DNA from: Brachybacterium sp. FME24
GTDB lineage: Bacteria > Actinomycetota > Actinomycetes > Actinomycetales > Dermabacteraceae
Assembly: GCF_014897705.1 (NCBI RefSeq)
Contig: NZ_JABUXV010000003.1
Span: forward strand, 1 to 64,000
Length of the DNA stretch: 64,000 nucleotides
Reading direction: 5' to 3'
Below the pieces are notes generated by a model. It worked only from the letters and a program-made list of their open reading frames with translations. It did not search any database and had not been told where the DNA came from. Shown in pieces: positions 7,693 to 16,470 of the stretch (position 1 is the stretch's first letter; every line of letters starts with the position of its first letter). Position numbers and translations under genes: made by a program.

Positions 7693-9624
7693 TCAGACCA
7701 GTTCGATCTGCGCGTCCTTGTCATTGAGCACGATGATCGGAGTGATCGTCGGGTGCCCGGCAACGCGGATGGCCGAGAGGTCCGCGCGCAGCAGCGGCGT
7801 CCCTGCGCCCACGCGCTGACCGGGCTCGACGAGCGTGGTGAAGCCCTCGCCCTTCATCTGCACGGTGTCCAATCCGACGTGGATGAGCAGCTCCGTGCCG
7901 TCATCGAGCACGAGCGCCACGGCATGACCGGTCGGGAACACGTGCCCGATGGTGCCCGCAGCGGGGGCGACAACCTCGCCGCCGGTCGGTTCGATCGCGA
8001 CGCCCGGTCCCATGATCCCCTGGGCGAACGTGGGGTCGGGGACCTCGGACAGCGGGACGACGGCGCCGGCCAGCGGCTGACGCAGCCGCACCAGGTGGGT
8101 GGTGCGCACCGCGGTGGCGGTGCCGCCCTCGGACGCAGCCTGCTCCTGGACCACTGCTGTGGCATCGGTGACCGGCTCGGCCTTCCCGGTGATGATCCGT
8201 TCCATCGCATCCTTCACGAACTGGACGCTGGTGCCGTAGATGACCTGCACGGACTGGCCACCGGGCTTCATGGTGCCGGCGGCGCCGGCACGCTTGAGCG
8301 CGGACTCGTCGACCTTCGTCGTATCGGCGACCTCCATGCGCAGTCGGGTCGCGCAGTTCTCGAGGTCGACGATGTTCTCCTTGCCGCCGAGCGCGACGAG
8401 GAACGCGGTCGCGGTGGCGAGGTACTTGCCCTCACCGTTGGGCGTGGCGGCCTCGTCGTCCTCGATCTCGCCGTCCTCACGGCCAGGGGTCTTCAAGTCG
8501 AACCGCAGGATGATCGCGCGGAACACCAGGAAGTAGACGACGAACCAGAAGATGCCCATCAGCGGGATTGCCCACGGATTCTGTGCCATCGGGTTCACCC
8601 AGCCCAGCACCAGGTCGATGAAACCGCCGGAGAAGCCGAAGCCCATACGCACCGGCAGCAGTGCGCTGATGCCCATGGAGATACCGGTGAACAGGGCGTG
8701 GACCACGTACAGGCCCGGCGCCAGGAACATGAAGGAGAACTCGAGCGGTTCGGTGACTCCCACGAAGAACGAGGCGATGGCGCTGGAGAGCAGCACACCG
8801 GCGGCGACCTTGCGGCGAGTCGTCCTGGCCGTCACGTACATGGCGAGCGCGGCGCCCGGCAGGCCCAGCATCATCACGGGGAAGAAGCCGGTCATGTACT
8901 GGCCGGTCACGCCGTAGGTGCCGGTGGCGTCGAGGAAGTTGCCGAGGTCGTTGATGCCTGCCACGTCGAACCAGAACACGGAGTTCAGGGCGTGGTGCAG
9001 GCCCAGCGGGATCAGCAGACGGTTCAGGAAGCCGTAGATGCCCACGCCGAGCGGGCCGAGCGTCAGGATGAACTCGCCGAAGCCGACCAGGCCGGTGTAC
9101 ACCAGCGGCCAGAGGAAGAACAGCACCAGCGCCACCAGGATCGAGACCCCTGCGGTGACGATGGCGACGGAGCGTCGACCGGAGAAGAAGGAGAGCGCGT
9201 CGGGCAGCTCCGTCTCCTTGAAGTGGTCGTACGCCCACGCGCCGATGAGACCGCAGATGATGCCCACGAAGACGTTCTCGAGGTTGGTGTAGGCGGGGTT
9301 GACGGCCTCCTCCTCGATCCCCCGGAAGAGCGCGACGTTCGCGGGGCTCAGCAGGGTCGTCACCATGAGCCAGGAGACCAGGCCGGCCAGGGCCGAGGTA
9401 CCGTCGGGCTTCTTGGCCATACCGATCGACACACCGATCGCGAACAGCAGCGGCAGGTTGTCCAGGAGTGCCCCGCCGGCGACCTTGAAGATCACACCGA
9501 CGAGGTTCTCCTCGTTGCCGGTCGCGGTCAGGATCCAGTAGCCGATGCCGCTGAGGATCGCGGCGACGGGCAGGACGGCCACCGGCAGCATCAGGGATCT
9601 ACCGAGTCGCTGGAAGAACTTCAT
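7693..9624 (-). CDS. PTS EIICBA, glucose/N-acetylglucosamine type
   Basis: A 643-residue phosphotransferase permease that imports a hexose and phosphorylates it. EIIC occupies about residues 1-390 with some ten membrane segments and the GVTEPLEFSF signature. EIIB follows with ENCATRLR, whose Cys424 is the phosphorylation site. EIIA is C-terminal with LLIHVGLDTVQ, His582 being the residue phosphorylated by HPr. All three catalytic parts are therefore present in one chain. The sequence resembles both NagE and PtsG, and I cannot settle the sugar. Start is ATG 9624, preceded by GAGAGG at five bases; the nine-codon upstream extension lacks this. It ends at the shared terminator. Confidence 0.9.
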   Translation of the reverse strand: MKFFQRLGRSLMLPVAVLPVAAILSGIGYWILTATGNEENLVGVIFKVAGGALLDNLPLLFAIGVSIGMAKKPDGTSALAGLVSWLMVTTLLSPANVALFRGIEEEAVNPAYTNLENVFVGIICGLIGAWAYDHFKETELPDALSFFSGRRSVAIVTAGVSILVALVLFFLWPLVYTGLVGFGEFILTLGPLGVGIYGFLNRLLIPLGLHHALNSVFWFDVAGINDLGNFLDATGTYGVTGQYMTGFFPVMMLGLPGAALAMYVTARTTRRKVAAGVLLSSAIASFFVGVTEPLEFSFMFLAPGLYVVHALFTGISMGISALLPVRMGFGFSGGFIDLVLGWVNPMAQNPWAIPLMGIFWFVVYFLVFRAIILRFDLKTPGREDGEIEDDEAATPNGEGKYLATATAFLVALGGKENIVDLENCATRLRMEVADTTKVDESALKRAGAAGTMKPGGQSVQVIYGTSVQFVKDAMERIITGKAEPVTDATAVVQEQAASEGGTATAVRTTHLVRLRQPLAGAVVPLSEVPDPTFAQGIMGPGVAIEPTGGEVVAPAAGTIGHVFPTGHAVALVLDDGTELLIHVGLDTVQMKGEGFTTLVEPGQRVGAGTPLLRADLSAIRVAGHPTITPIIVLNDKDAQIELV

Positions 9625-9821
9625 GAGGGCCTCTCGACGTCGAGAGCACACGGATCATGCCGACGGCGGTGCCGGCCTGTGGGCTCGTGGGGACGGCGGT
9701 CATTGTGCCTCGTCGTGCCGCGTGGAGCGGCTATCAGCCGGAGCGGACATGACCGATACCGCATCCGGGCGGCGCTCGAGCACCGTCCCCGGGCGCCGTG
9801 CGGGACGTTCTGAGGAGTGCG

Positions 9822-11525
9822 TCACGCTTGCGTGAACCGCACGCTCCCCTGGTCCAGCCTCTTCTGCGCCGTGCGAATCGTGGTCGAATCGTACGAGCCC
9901 GTGGAGCGCGCCTCGTTGAGGGCGTCCTGCTGGGCATCGAGGATCAGCTGCATGAGTTCGGGGTACTGCGCTCTTACTGGGTCGGCGTCCCGCTCGCGAT
10001 TCTGCGGATCGGTGATCCGAGCGTGCATCTGGCGGGCTCTCTCGAGCACCTCCGGAGCGAAGGGTTCTCCGTCACGACGGCGCAGATCGGGGTTCCCCAG
10101 CACCTGGCCGACGGCTGCCTCGTTGACCTCCAGGAGCAGCAGGCTCAGCTCACGATGGGCCTTCTCCTCATCGGTGCCGCGGATGCCCAGCACCCGGATC
10201 AGCATCGGCAGGGTGCCGCCCTGCCCCACCAGGGTCACCAGGGCGACCACGAAGGCCACCAGGATCAGCTGCGTGCGATAGGGGAAGTCGGTGGGCAGCG
10301 ACTGGGCGGCGGCGAGGGTGACCACCCCGCGCATACCGGACCAGGCCAGCACGGCTCCGCCGCGCCATCCGAGTCCGTTGCCGGCATAGAAGCGTGCGTC
10401 CGCGTGGCGGCGCTGCAGCCAGCGTTCGATGCGCACCCCGCGAGGGTGCTGCTGGAACCGCTCGTCGGTCGAGACATGATCGAGGGCCGCCCCGAACCGC
10501 TGAGCCTTCTTCTCGTGGTCGGGCCGGCGCCTTCGCGCGGTGAACACCACGGGGATGACGAAGCCGACCCGGATGATGCCGAGCAGAACGGTCACGGCCA
10601 AGCCCACCCACACCGCGTTCCACACCGACAGTCCCACGTTCTCGACGTCGGCCACCAGAGTGCGCAGCTGCAGGCCCATCAGCAGGAACACCCCGTTCTC
10701 GAGCAGCAGCTGCACCGTCAGCCAGTTGGTGCGCTCGGCGTTGCGGTCCTGGACGCTGAGGCGTCGTACTCCGCTCGCGCCGGTGACCAGTCCCGCAGCG
10801 ACCACAGCGAGGACGCCGGAGGCATGGGCGAGCTCGGCCGGCAGGAATGCGATGAACGGGACCACGAAGGAGATCGCGGTGGTGAGCGCCGGTTGGTCGA
10901 TCTTCGAACGGATCCGCACCGACAGGACACCGACGACGCCTCCGACCGCGATCGCCACCACGACGGCGTAGAAGAAGTCCCCGGCGGCCTGCCAGAACGA
11001 GAAGGCACCGGCAGTCGCCGCCACCGCGGTGCGCAGCAGCACCAGAGCCGTCGCGTCGTTGACCAGACCCTCGCCCTCGAGGATCGTCAGCAGGCGCGGG
11101 GGCAGGCCGAGGCGCTTGCCGATCGAGGTGGCGGCGACGGCGTCGGGCGGGCTGACCACAGCTCCGACAGCGACGGCGGCCGCGAAGCTCAGTTTCGGGA
11201 AGATCGCCCACAGCAGCACCCCGATGCCGAACGCGGAGACCAGCACGAGTACCACGGACAGCGCGCCGATGGTCTTGAGATCACGACGAAAGTCCATCAC
11301 CGGCATGTTGACCGCCGCGGAGTACAGCAACGGTGGCAGCACGGCGGCGAGGATGAGCTCGGGTGGTGGCGCGATCGGCGGCGTCCCCGGGATCAGACTC
11401 ACGGCGAGGCCCACGATCACCAGGATGATCGGTGTCGCCAGGCCCAACCTGCTGGAGAAGTACGACGCCGCGACGATGATCAGCACGGCGAGCACGGCGA
11501 CGATCTCGAACTGCTCCAGTCCCAC
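9822..11525 (-). CDS. Na+/H+ antiporter, CPA1 family
   Basis: A 567-residue cation-proton antiporter. Residues 1-400 hold about twelve membrane helices with the CPA1 ion-site motifs: SPPDAVAA (Asp128) and the GEGLVNDATALV stretch with Asn156-Asp157, an ND pair typical of electroneutral exchangers. The last 150 residues are a hydrophilic cytoplasmic tail, as in bacterial NhaP/NhaG-like proteins. It should exchange Na+ (or K+) for H+ in pH and salt homeostasis. Start is GTG 11525 with GAGGA seven bases upstream. It stands alone, divergent from the small multidrug exporter gene. Confidence 0.9.
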   Translation of the reverse strand: MGLEQFEIVAVLAVLIIVAASYFSSRLGLATPIILVIVGLAVSLIPGTPPIAPPPELILAAVLPPLLYSAAVNMPVMDFRRDLKTIGALSVVLVLVSAFGIGVLLWAIFPKLSFAAAVAVGAVVSPPDAVAATSIGKRLGLPPRLLTILEGEGLVNDATALVLLRTAVAATAGAFSFWQAAGDFFYAVVVAIAVGGVVGVLSVRIRSKIDQPALTTAISFVVPFIAFLPAELAHASGVLAVVAAGLVTGASGVRRLSVQDRNAERTNWLTVQLLLENGVFLLMGLQLRTLVADVENVGLSVWNAVWVGLAVTVLLGIIRVGFVIPVVFTARRRRPDHEKKAQRFGAALDHVSTDERFQQHPRGVRIERWLQRRHADARFYAGNGLGWRGGAVLAWSGMRGVVTLAAAQSLPTDFPYRTQLILVAFVVALVTLVGQGGTLPMLIRVLGIRGTDEEKAHRELSLLLLEVNEAAVGQVLGNPDLRRRDGEPFAPEVLERARQMHARITDPQNRERDADPVRAQYPELMQLILDAQQDALNEARSTGSYDSTTIRTAQKRLDQGSVRFTQA

Positions 11526-11874
11526 GGTGTGTCCTCACGCTCGCTCTCGGATCCAGCCGCGCGCGCGAGCCGGTCGAGCGGCGGCGTGCCCGGTGGTGAC
11601 GCCCAGCTTCGCAGCGGCGTCGGACAGATATTTTCACATCGCCCCCCTGGACGAGGTGGATGAGGGCGGCGAACTCGGCGACACGCTCGCACCGTGACCC
11701 CGCGCAGAAGGGGTCGCTCTCACCGATTCGTATGAGATCTGTCAGATCGAATCCGTGAATCGGTCACGGGAAGTGCTGAGAGACCGCTCTACTGCGGGCA
11801 GTGCGGGACGACCAGGCTGAGTACATCGAATCCACCGGGTCGCCAGACGGCCCACCGCTCCTGAAGGAGACAGC
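11526..11874. other. Intergenic region between antiporter and small multidrug exporter
   Basis: A 349-base divergent promoter region with no convincing gene. It includes an AT-rich patch (gatattttcacatc) near 11629-11640 that could be part of the antiporter promoter, and two adjacent dyads described separately. I see nothing else in it. Confidence 0.5.
11736..11769. promoter_or_regulatory. Two adjacent inverted repeats, possible operator
   Basis: GATCTG-T-CAGATC (11736-11748) is followed directly by CCGTGA-ATCGG-TCACGG (11753-11769). Both have perfect 6-bp arms. They lie 106-139 bases before the small multidrug exporter gene. They may be operator half-sites or form hairpins in a leader; no regulator is identifiable. 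Confidence 0.3.
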
Positions 11875-12456
11875 ATGAACCCCTACGAAGGCCTCCAGAA
11901 CCTCGTCGACCAGGTGCCCGCACTCATCCAGCCGTTCATCGTGGCGCTGGCCGGCATGGTCCCGTACATCGAAGGAGAGGGCTCCGCAGCCCTCGGAGTG
12001 CTCGCCGGGCTCAACCCTGTCATCGCCGCGGTGGCAGGCGCCGCCGGCAACATCCTCATCGTGTTCATCATCGTGCACTTCGGAGACCGACTGCGGTCCG
12101 CGATCGTGGGCCGACGGGCCCGGAAGGCCACCGTCGGCTCCCGTGTCGAGGTACTCGCCGGTGCTCCGGCGGACCACTCCACGGGCGGCATCACCGCGGA
12201 CGAGCAGGACCGTGCCCCGGCGACGACGCCCTCCAAGGGTCGTGACCGGCTGATGCGTTGGGTGGTGCGCTTCGGCGTCCCCGGCGCGAGCCTCATCGGG
12301 CCGCTCGCCCTGCCCACCCACCTGACCGCCGCGACGCTCGTGGCCTCCGGAGTTCGCCGCAACTGGGTACTGCTGTGGCAGGTCATCGCGATCGTCCTGT
12401 GGACCGCGGCGGTCACCCTGGCGACCACCGGCGTCCTCACCGTGCTCGTCGGCTGA
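11875..12456 (+). CDS. Small multi-drug export protein (PF06695-like)
   Basis: A 193-residue membrane protein of the family annotated as small multi-drug export proteins. It has an N-terminal helix, the conserved MVPYIEGEGSAALGVLAG segment, further helices, and a hydrophilic loop of about 55 residues in the middle (about 80-130) that is longer than in many relatives. The C-terminal half carries GVPGASLIGPLALPTHLTAA. Start is ATG 11875 after AAGGAGACAGC, a good ribosome site. The family name comes from early annotation, and real substrates are poorly known. It is followed 55 bases later by the DUF418 gene and may share its transcript. Confidence 0.8.
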   Translation: MNPYEGLQNLVDQVPALIQPFIVALAGMVPYIEGEGSAALGVLAGLNPVIAAVAGAAGNILIVFIIVHFGDRLRSAIVGRRARKATVGSRVEVLAGAPADHSTGGITADEQDRAPATTPSKGRDRLMRWVVRFGVPGASLIGPLALPTHLTAATLVASGVRRNWVLLWQVIAIVLWTAAVTLATTGVLTVLVG

Positions 12457-12511
12457 TCGGCTCCCCGCACCCCCGCCCCGCACGACGCACCACTCAGGAA
12501 GGACAGCCGTC

Positions 12512-13762
12512 ATGACCTCCGCTCCAGCTTCCCCACCCGTCGCCGTGCTGCCCACCCAGCCCACGCAGGCCGCCGCACCGACTCCGCTCGCCCAGCGTGC
12601 CCTCGCCCCGGATCTCGCCCGCGGGATGATGCTGCTGCTCATCGCCCTGGCCCACGCACCGTGGTTCCTATACCTGTCCCGCGTGGGCGACAGCCAGATG
12701 CATCCGGCCGAGGGCAACCTCGCCGATCGCCTCGCACAGGCGGTGAACATCGTGATCGTCGACGGGCGCACGCACACGATGTTCGGTCTGCTGTTCGCGT
12801 ACGGGATCGGGCAGATGTACGCCCGCCAGACCTCCCGCGGCGGCCCGGAGAGCGAGATCCGCGGCACCCTGCGCCGCAGGCATCTGTGGATGCTGGTCTT
12901 CGGCCTCGTGCACGCGGCCCTGCTGTGGCAGGGCGACATCCTGGGCACCTACGGGCTGATCGGCCTGCTCATGATGCCGCTGTTCTTCCGCCGCTCCGAT
13001 CGGACCCTCGGGATCTGGATCGGCGTCCTGCTGGTGATCGGCGCCGCCGCCATGGCGGTCTCGACCGTGAGCGCGCTGTACGCACCGGCCGAGGGCGCCG
13101 GCGCGATGGCCGCCGAGATGCAGCGCGCGAGCCTCGCCGAGCCGAACTACCTCCTGGCCGGCGGTGTGCGCATCCTTCAGTGGCTCGTCGGCCTGATCTC
13201 CGGGGTCGCGACCCTCGCGCTGCCGACGGTGTTCCTCATCGGACTGCTCGGCGCCCGGCATCGAGTCCTCGAGGAGCCGGAGCGCCACCTGTCCCTGCTG
13301 CGCTGGGTCGCCGGGACGGGCATCGGAGCCGGATGGTTCGTCGGAGGCGTCCAGGCGTTCGCGCACATCGGGGTCCTGGAACCGCGGACGGCCGCGGTCA
13401 TCGCACCCCTGCACTTCTTCGTGGGCATCTTCGCGGGCGTGGGCTACGCCGCCCTCTTCGGCCTCATCGCCCACCGTCTCCGGAACCATCCCGCCCGCCG
13501 GAGCCTCCCGGTGCGCGGGCTCACCGCCCTGGGACGGAGGTCCCTCAGCGGCTACCTCGCACAGTCCCTGGTCTACGGACCACTGCTGGCCGCCTGGGGA
13601 CTGGGGCTCGGGGCTCACCTGTCGAGCTGGTCGGTGATGGTGATCGCGATCTCCGTCTGGCTGTTGAGCATCGCCACGGCGCTCGCGCTCGAGCGCGGCG
13701 GCAGGCGCGGCCCCGCCGAGGTGCTGCTGCGTCGGTTGAGCTACCGGCGACGCGCCCGGTGA
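12512..13762 (+). CDS. DUF418 domain-containing membrane protein
   Basis: A 416-residue polytopic membrane protein with about ten helices. The N-terminal LAPDLARGMMLLLIALAHA motif and the C-terminal RSLSGYLAQSLVYGPLLAAW stretch are the marks of the DUF418/YeiB family, distantly related to acyltransferase-3-type membrane proteins. Function is not established. A 30-residue Pro/Ala/Thr-rich cytoplasmic leader precedes the first helix. Start is ATG 12512 with AGGAAGGA upstream. It follows the small multidrug exporter in the same direction. Confidence 0.85.
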   Translation: MTSAPASPPVAVLPTQPTQAAAPTPLAQRALAPDLARGMMLLLIALAHAPWFLYLSRVGDSQMHPAEGNLADRLAQAVNIVIVDGRTHTMFGLLFAYGIGQMYARQTSRGGPESEIRGTLRRRHLWMLVFGLVHAALLWQGDILGTYGLIGLLMMPLFFRRSDRTLGIWIGVLLVIGAAAMAVSTVSALYAPAEGAGAMAAEMQRASLAEPNYLLAGGVRILQWLVGLISGVATLALPTVFLIGLLGARHRVLEEPERHLSLLRWVAGTGIGAGWFVGGVQAFAHIGVLEPRTAAVIAPLHFFVGIFAGVGYAALFGLIAHRLRNHPARRSLPVRGLTALGRRSLSGYLAQSLVYGPLLAAWGLGLGAHLSSWSVMVIAISVWLLSIATALALERGGRRGPAEVLLRRLSYRRRAR

Positions 13763-13960
13763 GATCTGTGGCACATCGAATTCTTGGACTGTGCAGGTGC
13801 AGGTCACCTCGATGTCAAGCAGTCGGTGGACGATGCATGGAGGACAAAACAGTGGAATCTCGTCGCTCGGGGCGCAAGACTGCAACTGCTCGGTCCTCGA
13901 GCTCCTCCTGGCGACCGGGCCGACGCGTGACCTCGCGTCCGGCGGAAGGAGGTGGCAGAG

Positions 13961-14497
13961 ATGTCCTCGGTCAAGGTGTACAACCTGGGATACGACCTGG
14001 AGACGGGCATCGGCGAGCTCTTGCACACCACCACCGTGCGCCATGCCTTCGGGATGATCCGCCGCGAGGTGGCCGATCCCGTCGAGCTCACTCTGGTCGA
14101 GGACCGCATCATTCCCACGGCGCTGGAGCTGACGCGTGAACTCAGCGGCGCGTGGGTCGAGGGCGCCGGCCAGCGGTCCGTCGGCTTCTCGTTCCGGGCG
14201 ATCCACGAGCGCGACCACTGGACCTGCGTCTACTGCGGCCGCAGCGTCTCGAAGACTCCCGCCTGCGAAGCCCTTCTGGCGACGGTGGACCACATCCAGC
14301 CGATCTCCCGCGGAGGCGAATCCTCCTGGCTGAACCTGGTCTGCGCCTGCAAGGAGTGCAACAACCGCAAGGCAGATCGCACGCCCCAGGAAGCGGGTAT
14401 GGACCTGCGCTTCGAGCCTTACGACCCGGCGCGCGCCTACCGCATCGGCGGGTACGTCGAGCTCCTGCCGGTCCTGACAGCGGCGGCCTCGGTCTGA
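13961..14497 (+). CDS. HNH endonuclease domain protein
   Basis: A 178-residue protein. The C-terminal half is an HNH nuclease: Cys89-x2-Cys92 and Cys130-x2-Cys133 form a zinc site around the core TVDHIQPISRGG (Asp110-His111) and the following Asn125 and Asn-Asn-Arg-Lys. The N-terminal 80 residues (VYNLGYDLETGIGELLHTTT) are a conserved leader seen in actinobacterial HNH proteins and have no known role. ATG 13961 is chosen because AGGAGG ends eight bases upstream; a GTG three codons earlier overlaps that site. No methylase or phage gene lies beside it, so it may be a general nicking or repair nuclease rather than a restriction enzyme. Confidence 0.85.
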   Translation: MSSVKVYNLGYDLETGIGELLHTTTVRHAFGMIRREVADPVELTLVEDRIIPTALELTRELSGAWVEGAGQRSVGFSFRAIHERDHWTCVYCGRSVSKTPACEALLATVDHIQPISRGGESSWLNLVCACKECNNRKADRTPQEAGMDLRFEPYDPARAYRIGGYVELLPVLTAAASV

Positions 14498-14727
14498 CCT
14501 CATCCCGGTACCGGCCCGGAGGCGGCCGTGGGCACTCGCGCGCGCTGGACCATGTGGCACTGGACGCAGGAAGTAGCCACCCGCCCTGCCTGGTGCGACG
14601 CTGGAGACCTGCGGACCGATCCCGGATCCTCCTCGATCTCGGCGCCGGCCGCACGCTCCCCAGGAGGTCGTCACACCGTGGCGCAGCCACGAGACGTGAC
14701 GAGCGCCGCACCCACCCTGGGAGTCGT

Positions 14728-14745
14728 TATCTCATATGTGAGATA
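14728..14745. promoter_or_regulatory. Palindrome overlapping the XRE-MurA promoter, candidate auto-operator
   Basis: TATCTCA-TATG-TGAGATA has perfect 7-bp arms. It ends ten bases before the ATG at 14756 and overlaps the likely -10 element. A palindrome at this position, before a gene whose own N-terminus is an XRE helix-turn-helix, suggests autoregulation. Confidence 0.5.
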
Positions 14746-14749
14746 CGTT
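14744..14749 (+). promoter_or_regulatory. -10 element for a leaderless transcript
   Basis: TACGTT ends seven bases before the A of the ATG at 14756, and no Shine-Dalgarno precedes that ATG. This matches the leaderless arrangement seen before the TauE/SafE, TetR and DUF1846 genes. Confidence 0.4.
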
Positions 14750-14755
14750 CGGTCC

Positions 14756-16291
14756 ATGACCGAGAACGAGAACTATCTGGCCCGCATCGGAAGCCTGATC
14801 CGGGATGCCCGGCATCATTCCGGGTACACGCAGGCTCAACTTGCCGCGGATCTGGGCACTAGCCAGAGCGCCATCAATCGGATCGAAAAAGGACAGCAGA
14901 ACTTGACTCTCGACATGCTCTCGCGGATCGGCACCACCTTGGACTCCGAACTGGTCGGCATGGGCGCCTCCGGCCCCAGCCACCTGCGCGTGGAAGGGCA
15001 GGCGACGCTCTCCGGCTCCATCGAGGTCAAGAGCTCCAAGAATGCCGGCGTCGCACTGCTGTGCGCGTCGCTGCTGAACACCGGCACCACCGTGCTGCGC
15101 AAGGTTGCGCGCATCGAGGAGGTCAATCGTCTGCTGGAGGTGCTCACCTCCATCGGGGTCAAGGCCCGCTGGCTGAACGAGGAGAATGATCTCGAGCTGC
15201 AGGTCCCCGAGCAGCTCGACATCGCCTCGATCAACGCCGAGGCCGCCCGCCGCACCCGCTCGATCATCATGTTCCTGGGGCCGCTGATGCACCGCGCCCA
15301 GCAGTTCCAGCTCCCCTACGCCGGCGGCTGCGACCTCGGCACCCGCACGGTGGAGCCGCATATGACGGCGCTGCGCCCCTTCGGCCTCGACGTCGTCGCC
15401 GCCGAGGGTCATTACCAGGTCACTGCCACTGCCATCGCCGAGTCGCGTCGGCCCATCGTGCTCACCGAGCGCGGCGACACCGTCACCGAGAACGCCCTGC
15501 TGGCCGCAGCCCTGTCCGAGGGCGAAACAGTCATCCGCAATGCGAGCCCGAACTACATGGTCCAGGACCTGTGCTTCTTCCTCGAGAAGCTCGGCGTCGA
15601 GATCGACGGCATCGGCACCACGACGCTGCGCGTGCGCGGGAGGTCCGAGATCCGCACGGACGTGGAGTACGCGCCCAGCGAGGACCCGATCGAGGCCATG
15701 AGCCTGATCACCGCCGCGATCGTGACCCGTTCGAGCATCACCGTGCAGAGGGTGCCGATCGAGTTCATGGAGATCGAGCTGGCGATCCTCGAGGAGATGG
15801 GATTCCGCTACGACCGTTCTGAGGAGTACGTGGCCCGCAACGGCCAGACGCGCCTGGTGGACATCACCACGCACCCCTCGGACCTCAAGGCTCCGATCGA
15901 CAAGATCCACCCGATGCCGTTCCCGGGGCTGAACATCGACAACCTGCCGTTCTTCGCGGTCATCGCGGCGACCGCCGAGGGCCAGACGCTGCTGCACGAC
16001 TGGGTCTACGAGAACCGCGCCATCTACCTCACCGAGCTCAACAAGCTGGGCGCGAAGGTGAAGCTCATGGATCCGCACCGCGTGCTGATCGATGGGCCCA
16101 CGCATTGGAGCGGGGCCGAGATCGTGTGCCCGCCGGCCCTGCGCCCGGCCGTGGTGATCCTCCTGGCGATGCTCGCCTCGAAGGGCACCTCGGTGCTGCG
16201 CAGCGTCTATGTCATCAACCGCGGTTACGAAGATCTCGCCGCGCGTCTGAACAAGCTCGGTGCCCGGATCGAGACATTCAAAGACATCTGA
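14756..16291 (+). CDS. XRE helix-turn-helix fused to a MurA-like enolpyruvyl transferase
   Basis: A 511-residue fusion. Residues about 9-65 are an XRE/Cro-type helix-turn-helix (TQAQLAADLGTSQSAINRIE). Residues about 75-505 are an EPSP-synthase fold like UDP-GlcNAc 1-carboxyvinyltransferase, the first step of peptidoglycan synthesis. MurA active-site features are present: Lys95-Asn96 in SSKNAG, Cys192 in YAGGCDLG matching the PEP/fosfomycin cysteine, and Asp395 in LNIDNLPFF matching the general base. It could therefore be catalytic, a UDP-GlcNAc-sensing regulator, or both. Start is ATG 14756; an open frame continues 76 codons upstream but lacks a ribosome site and crosses the promoter. A second, standard murA is expected elsewhere in the genome. 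Confidence 0.88.
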   Translation: MTENENYLARIGSLIRDARHHSGYTQAQLAADLGTSQSAINRIEKGQQNLTLDMLSRIGTTLDSELVGMGASGPSHLRVEGQATLSGSIEVKSSKNAGVALLCASLLNTGTTVLRKVARIEEVNRLLEVLTSIGVKARWLNEENDLELQVPEQLDIASINAEAARRTRSIIMFLGPLMHRAQQFQLPYAGGCDLGTRTVEPHMTALRPFGLDVVAAEGHYQVTATAIAESRRPIVLTERGDTVTENALLAAALSEGETVIRNASPNYMVQDLCFFLEKLGVEIDGIGTTTLRVRGRSEIRTDVEYAPSEDPIEAMSLITAAIVTRSSITVQRVPIEFMEIELAILEEMGFRYDRSEEYVARNGQTRLVDITTHPSDLKAPIDKIHPMPFPGLNIDNLPFFAVIAATAEGQTLLHDWVYENRAIYLTELNKLGAKVKLMDPHRVLIDGPTHWSGAEIVCPPALRPAVVILLAMLASKGTSVLRSVYVINRGYEDLAARLNKLGARIETFKDI

Positions 16292-16318
16292 GCCCTCTGA
16301 GGCATCTGAGCCCTCTGA
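16285..16318. repeat. 18-bp-period tandem duplication over a stop codon
   Basis: CATCTGAGCCCTCTGA occurs twice with a period of 18 bases (16285 and 16303). The first copy contains the TGA stop of the XRE-MurA gene. The second copy also carries TGA in the same frame, so it acts as a backup stop. Confidence 0.7.
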
Positions 16319-16470
16319 ATCTGCTGCATTCGCACACCCTCAGGGCGCGCCATCCGCTGCCTCGTCGTGAGATTCCTGCCACCCCTCTGTACGCTTGACC
16401 GCGTCGCGAACACGTCCTCTCGAGTCCTCGCCAGGAGTGACGCGACAAGATACGCGGAGGCAGCAACCCT

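Noticed and set aside
7042..9813. Plus-strand frame of 923 codons
   Set aside because: Antisense to the PTS gene and out of frame with TauE/SafE; its Asp/His/Gly/Gln/Arg-rich composition is that of a shadow frame.
13961..14497. HNH gene as part of a restriction or phage cassette
   Set aside because: No methyltransferase, terminase, integrase or toxin gene adjoins it.
16319..16470. Mg2+ sensing leader before the MgtC-like gene
   Set aside because: The short leader shows no convincing stem set and no resemblance to known Mg2+ riboswitches.
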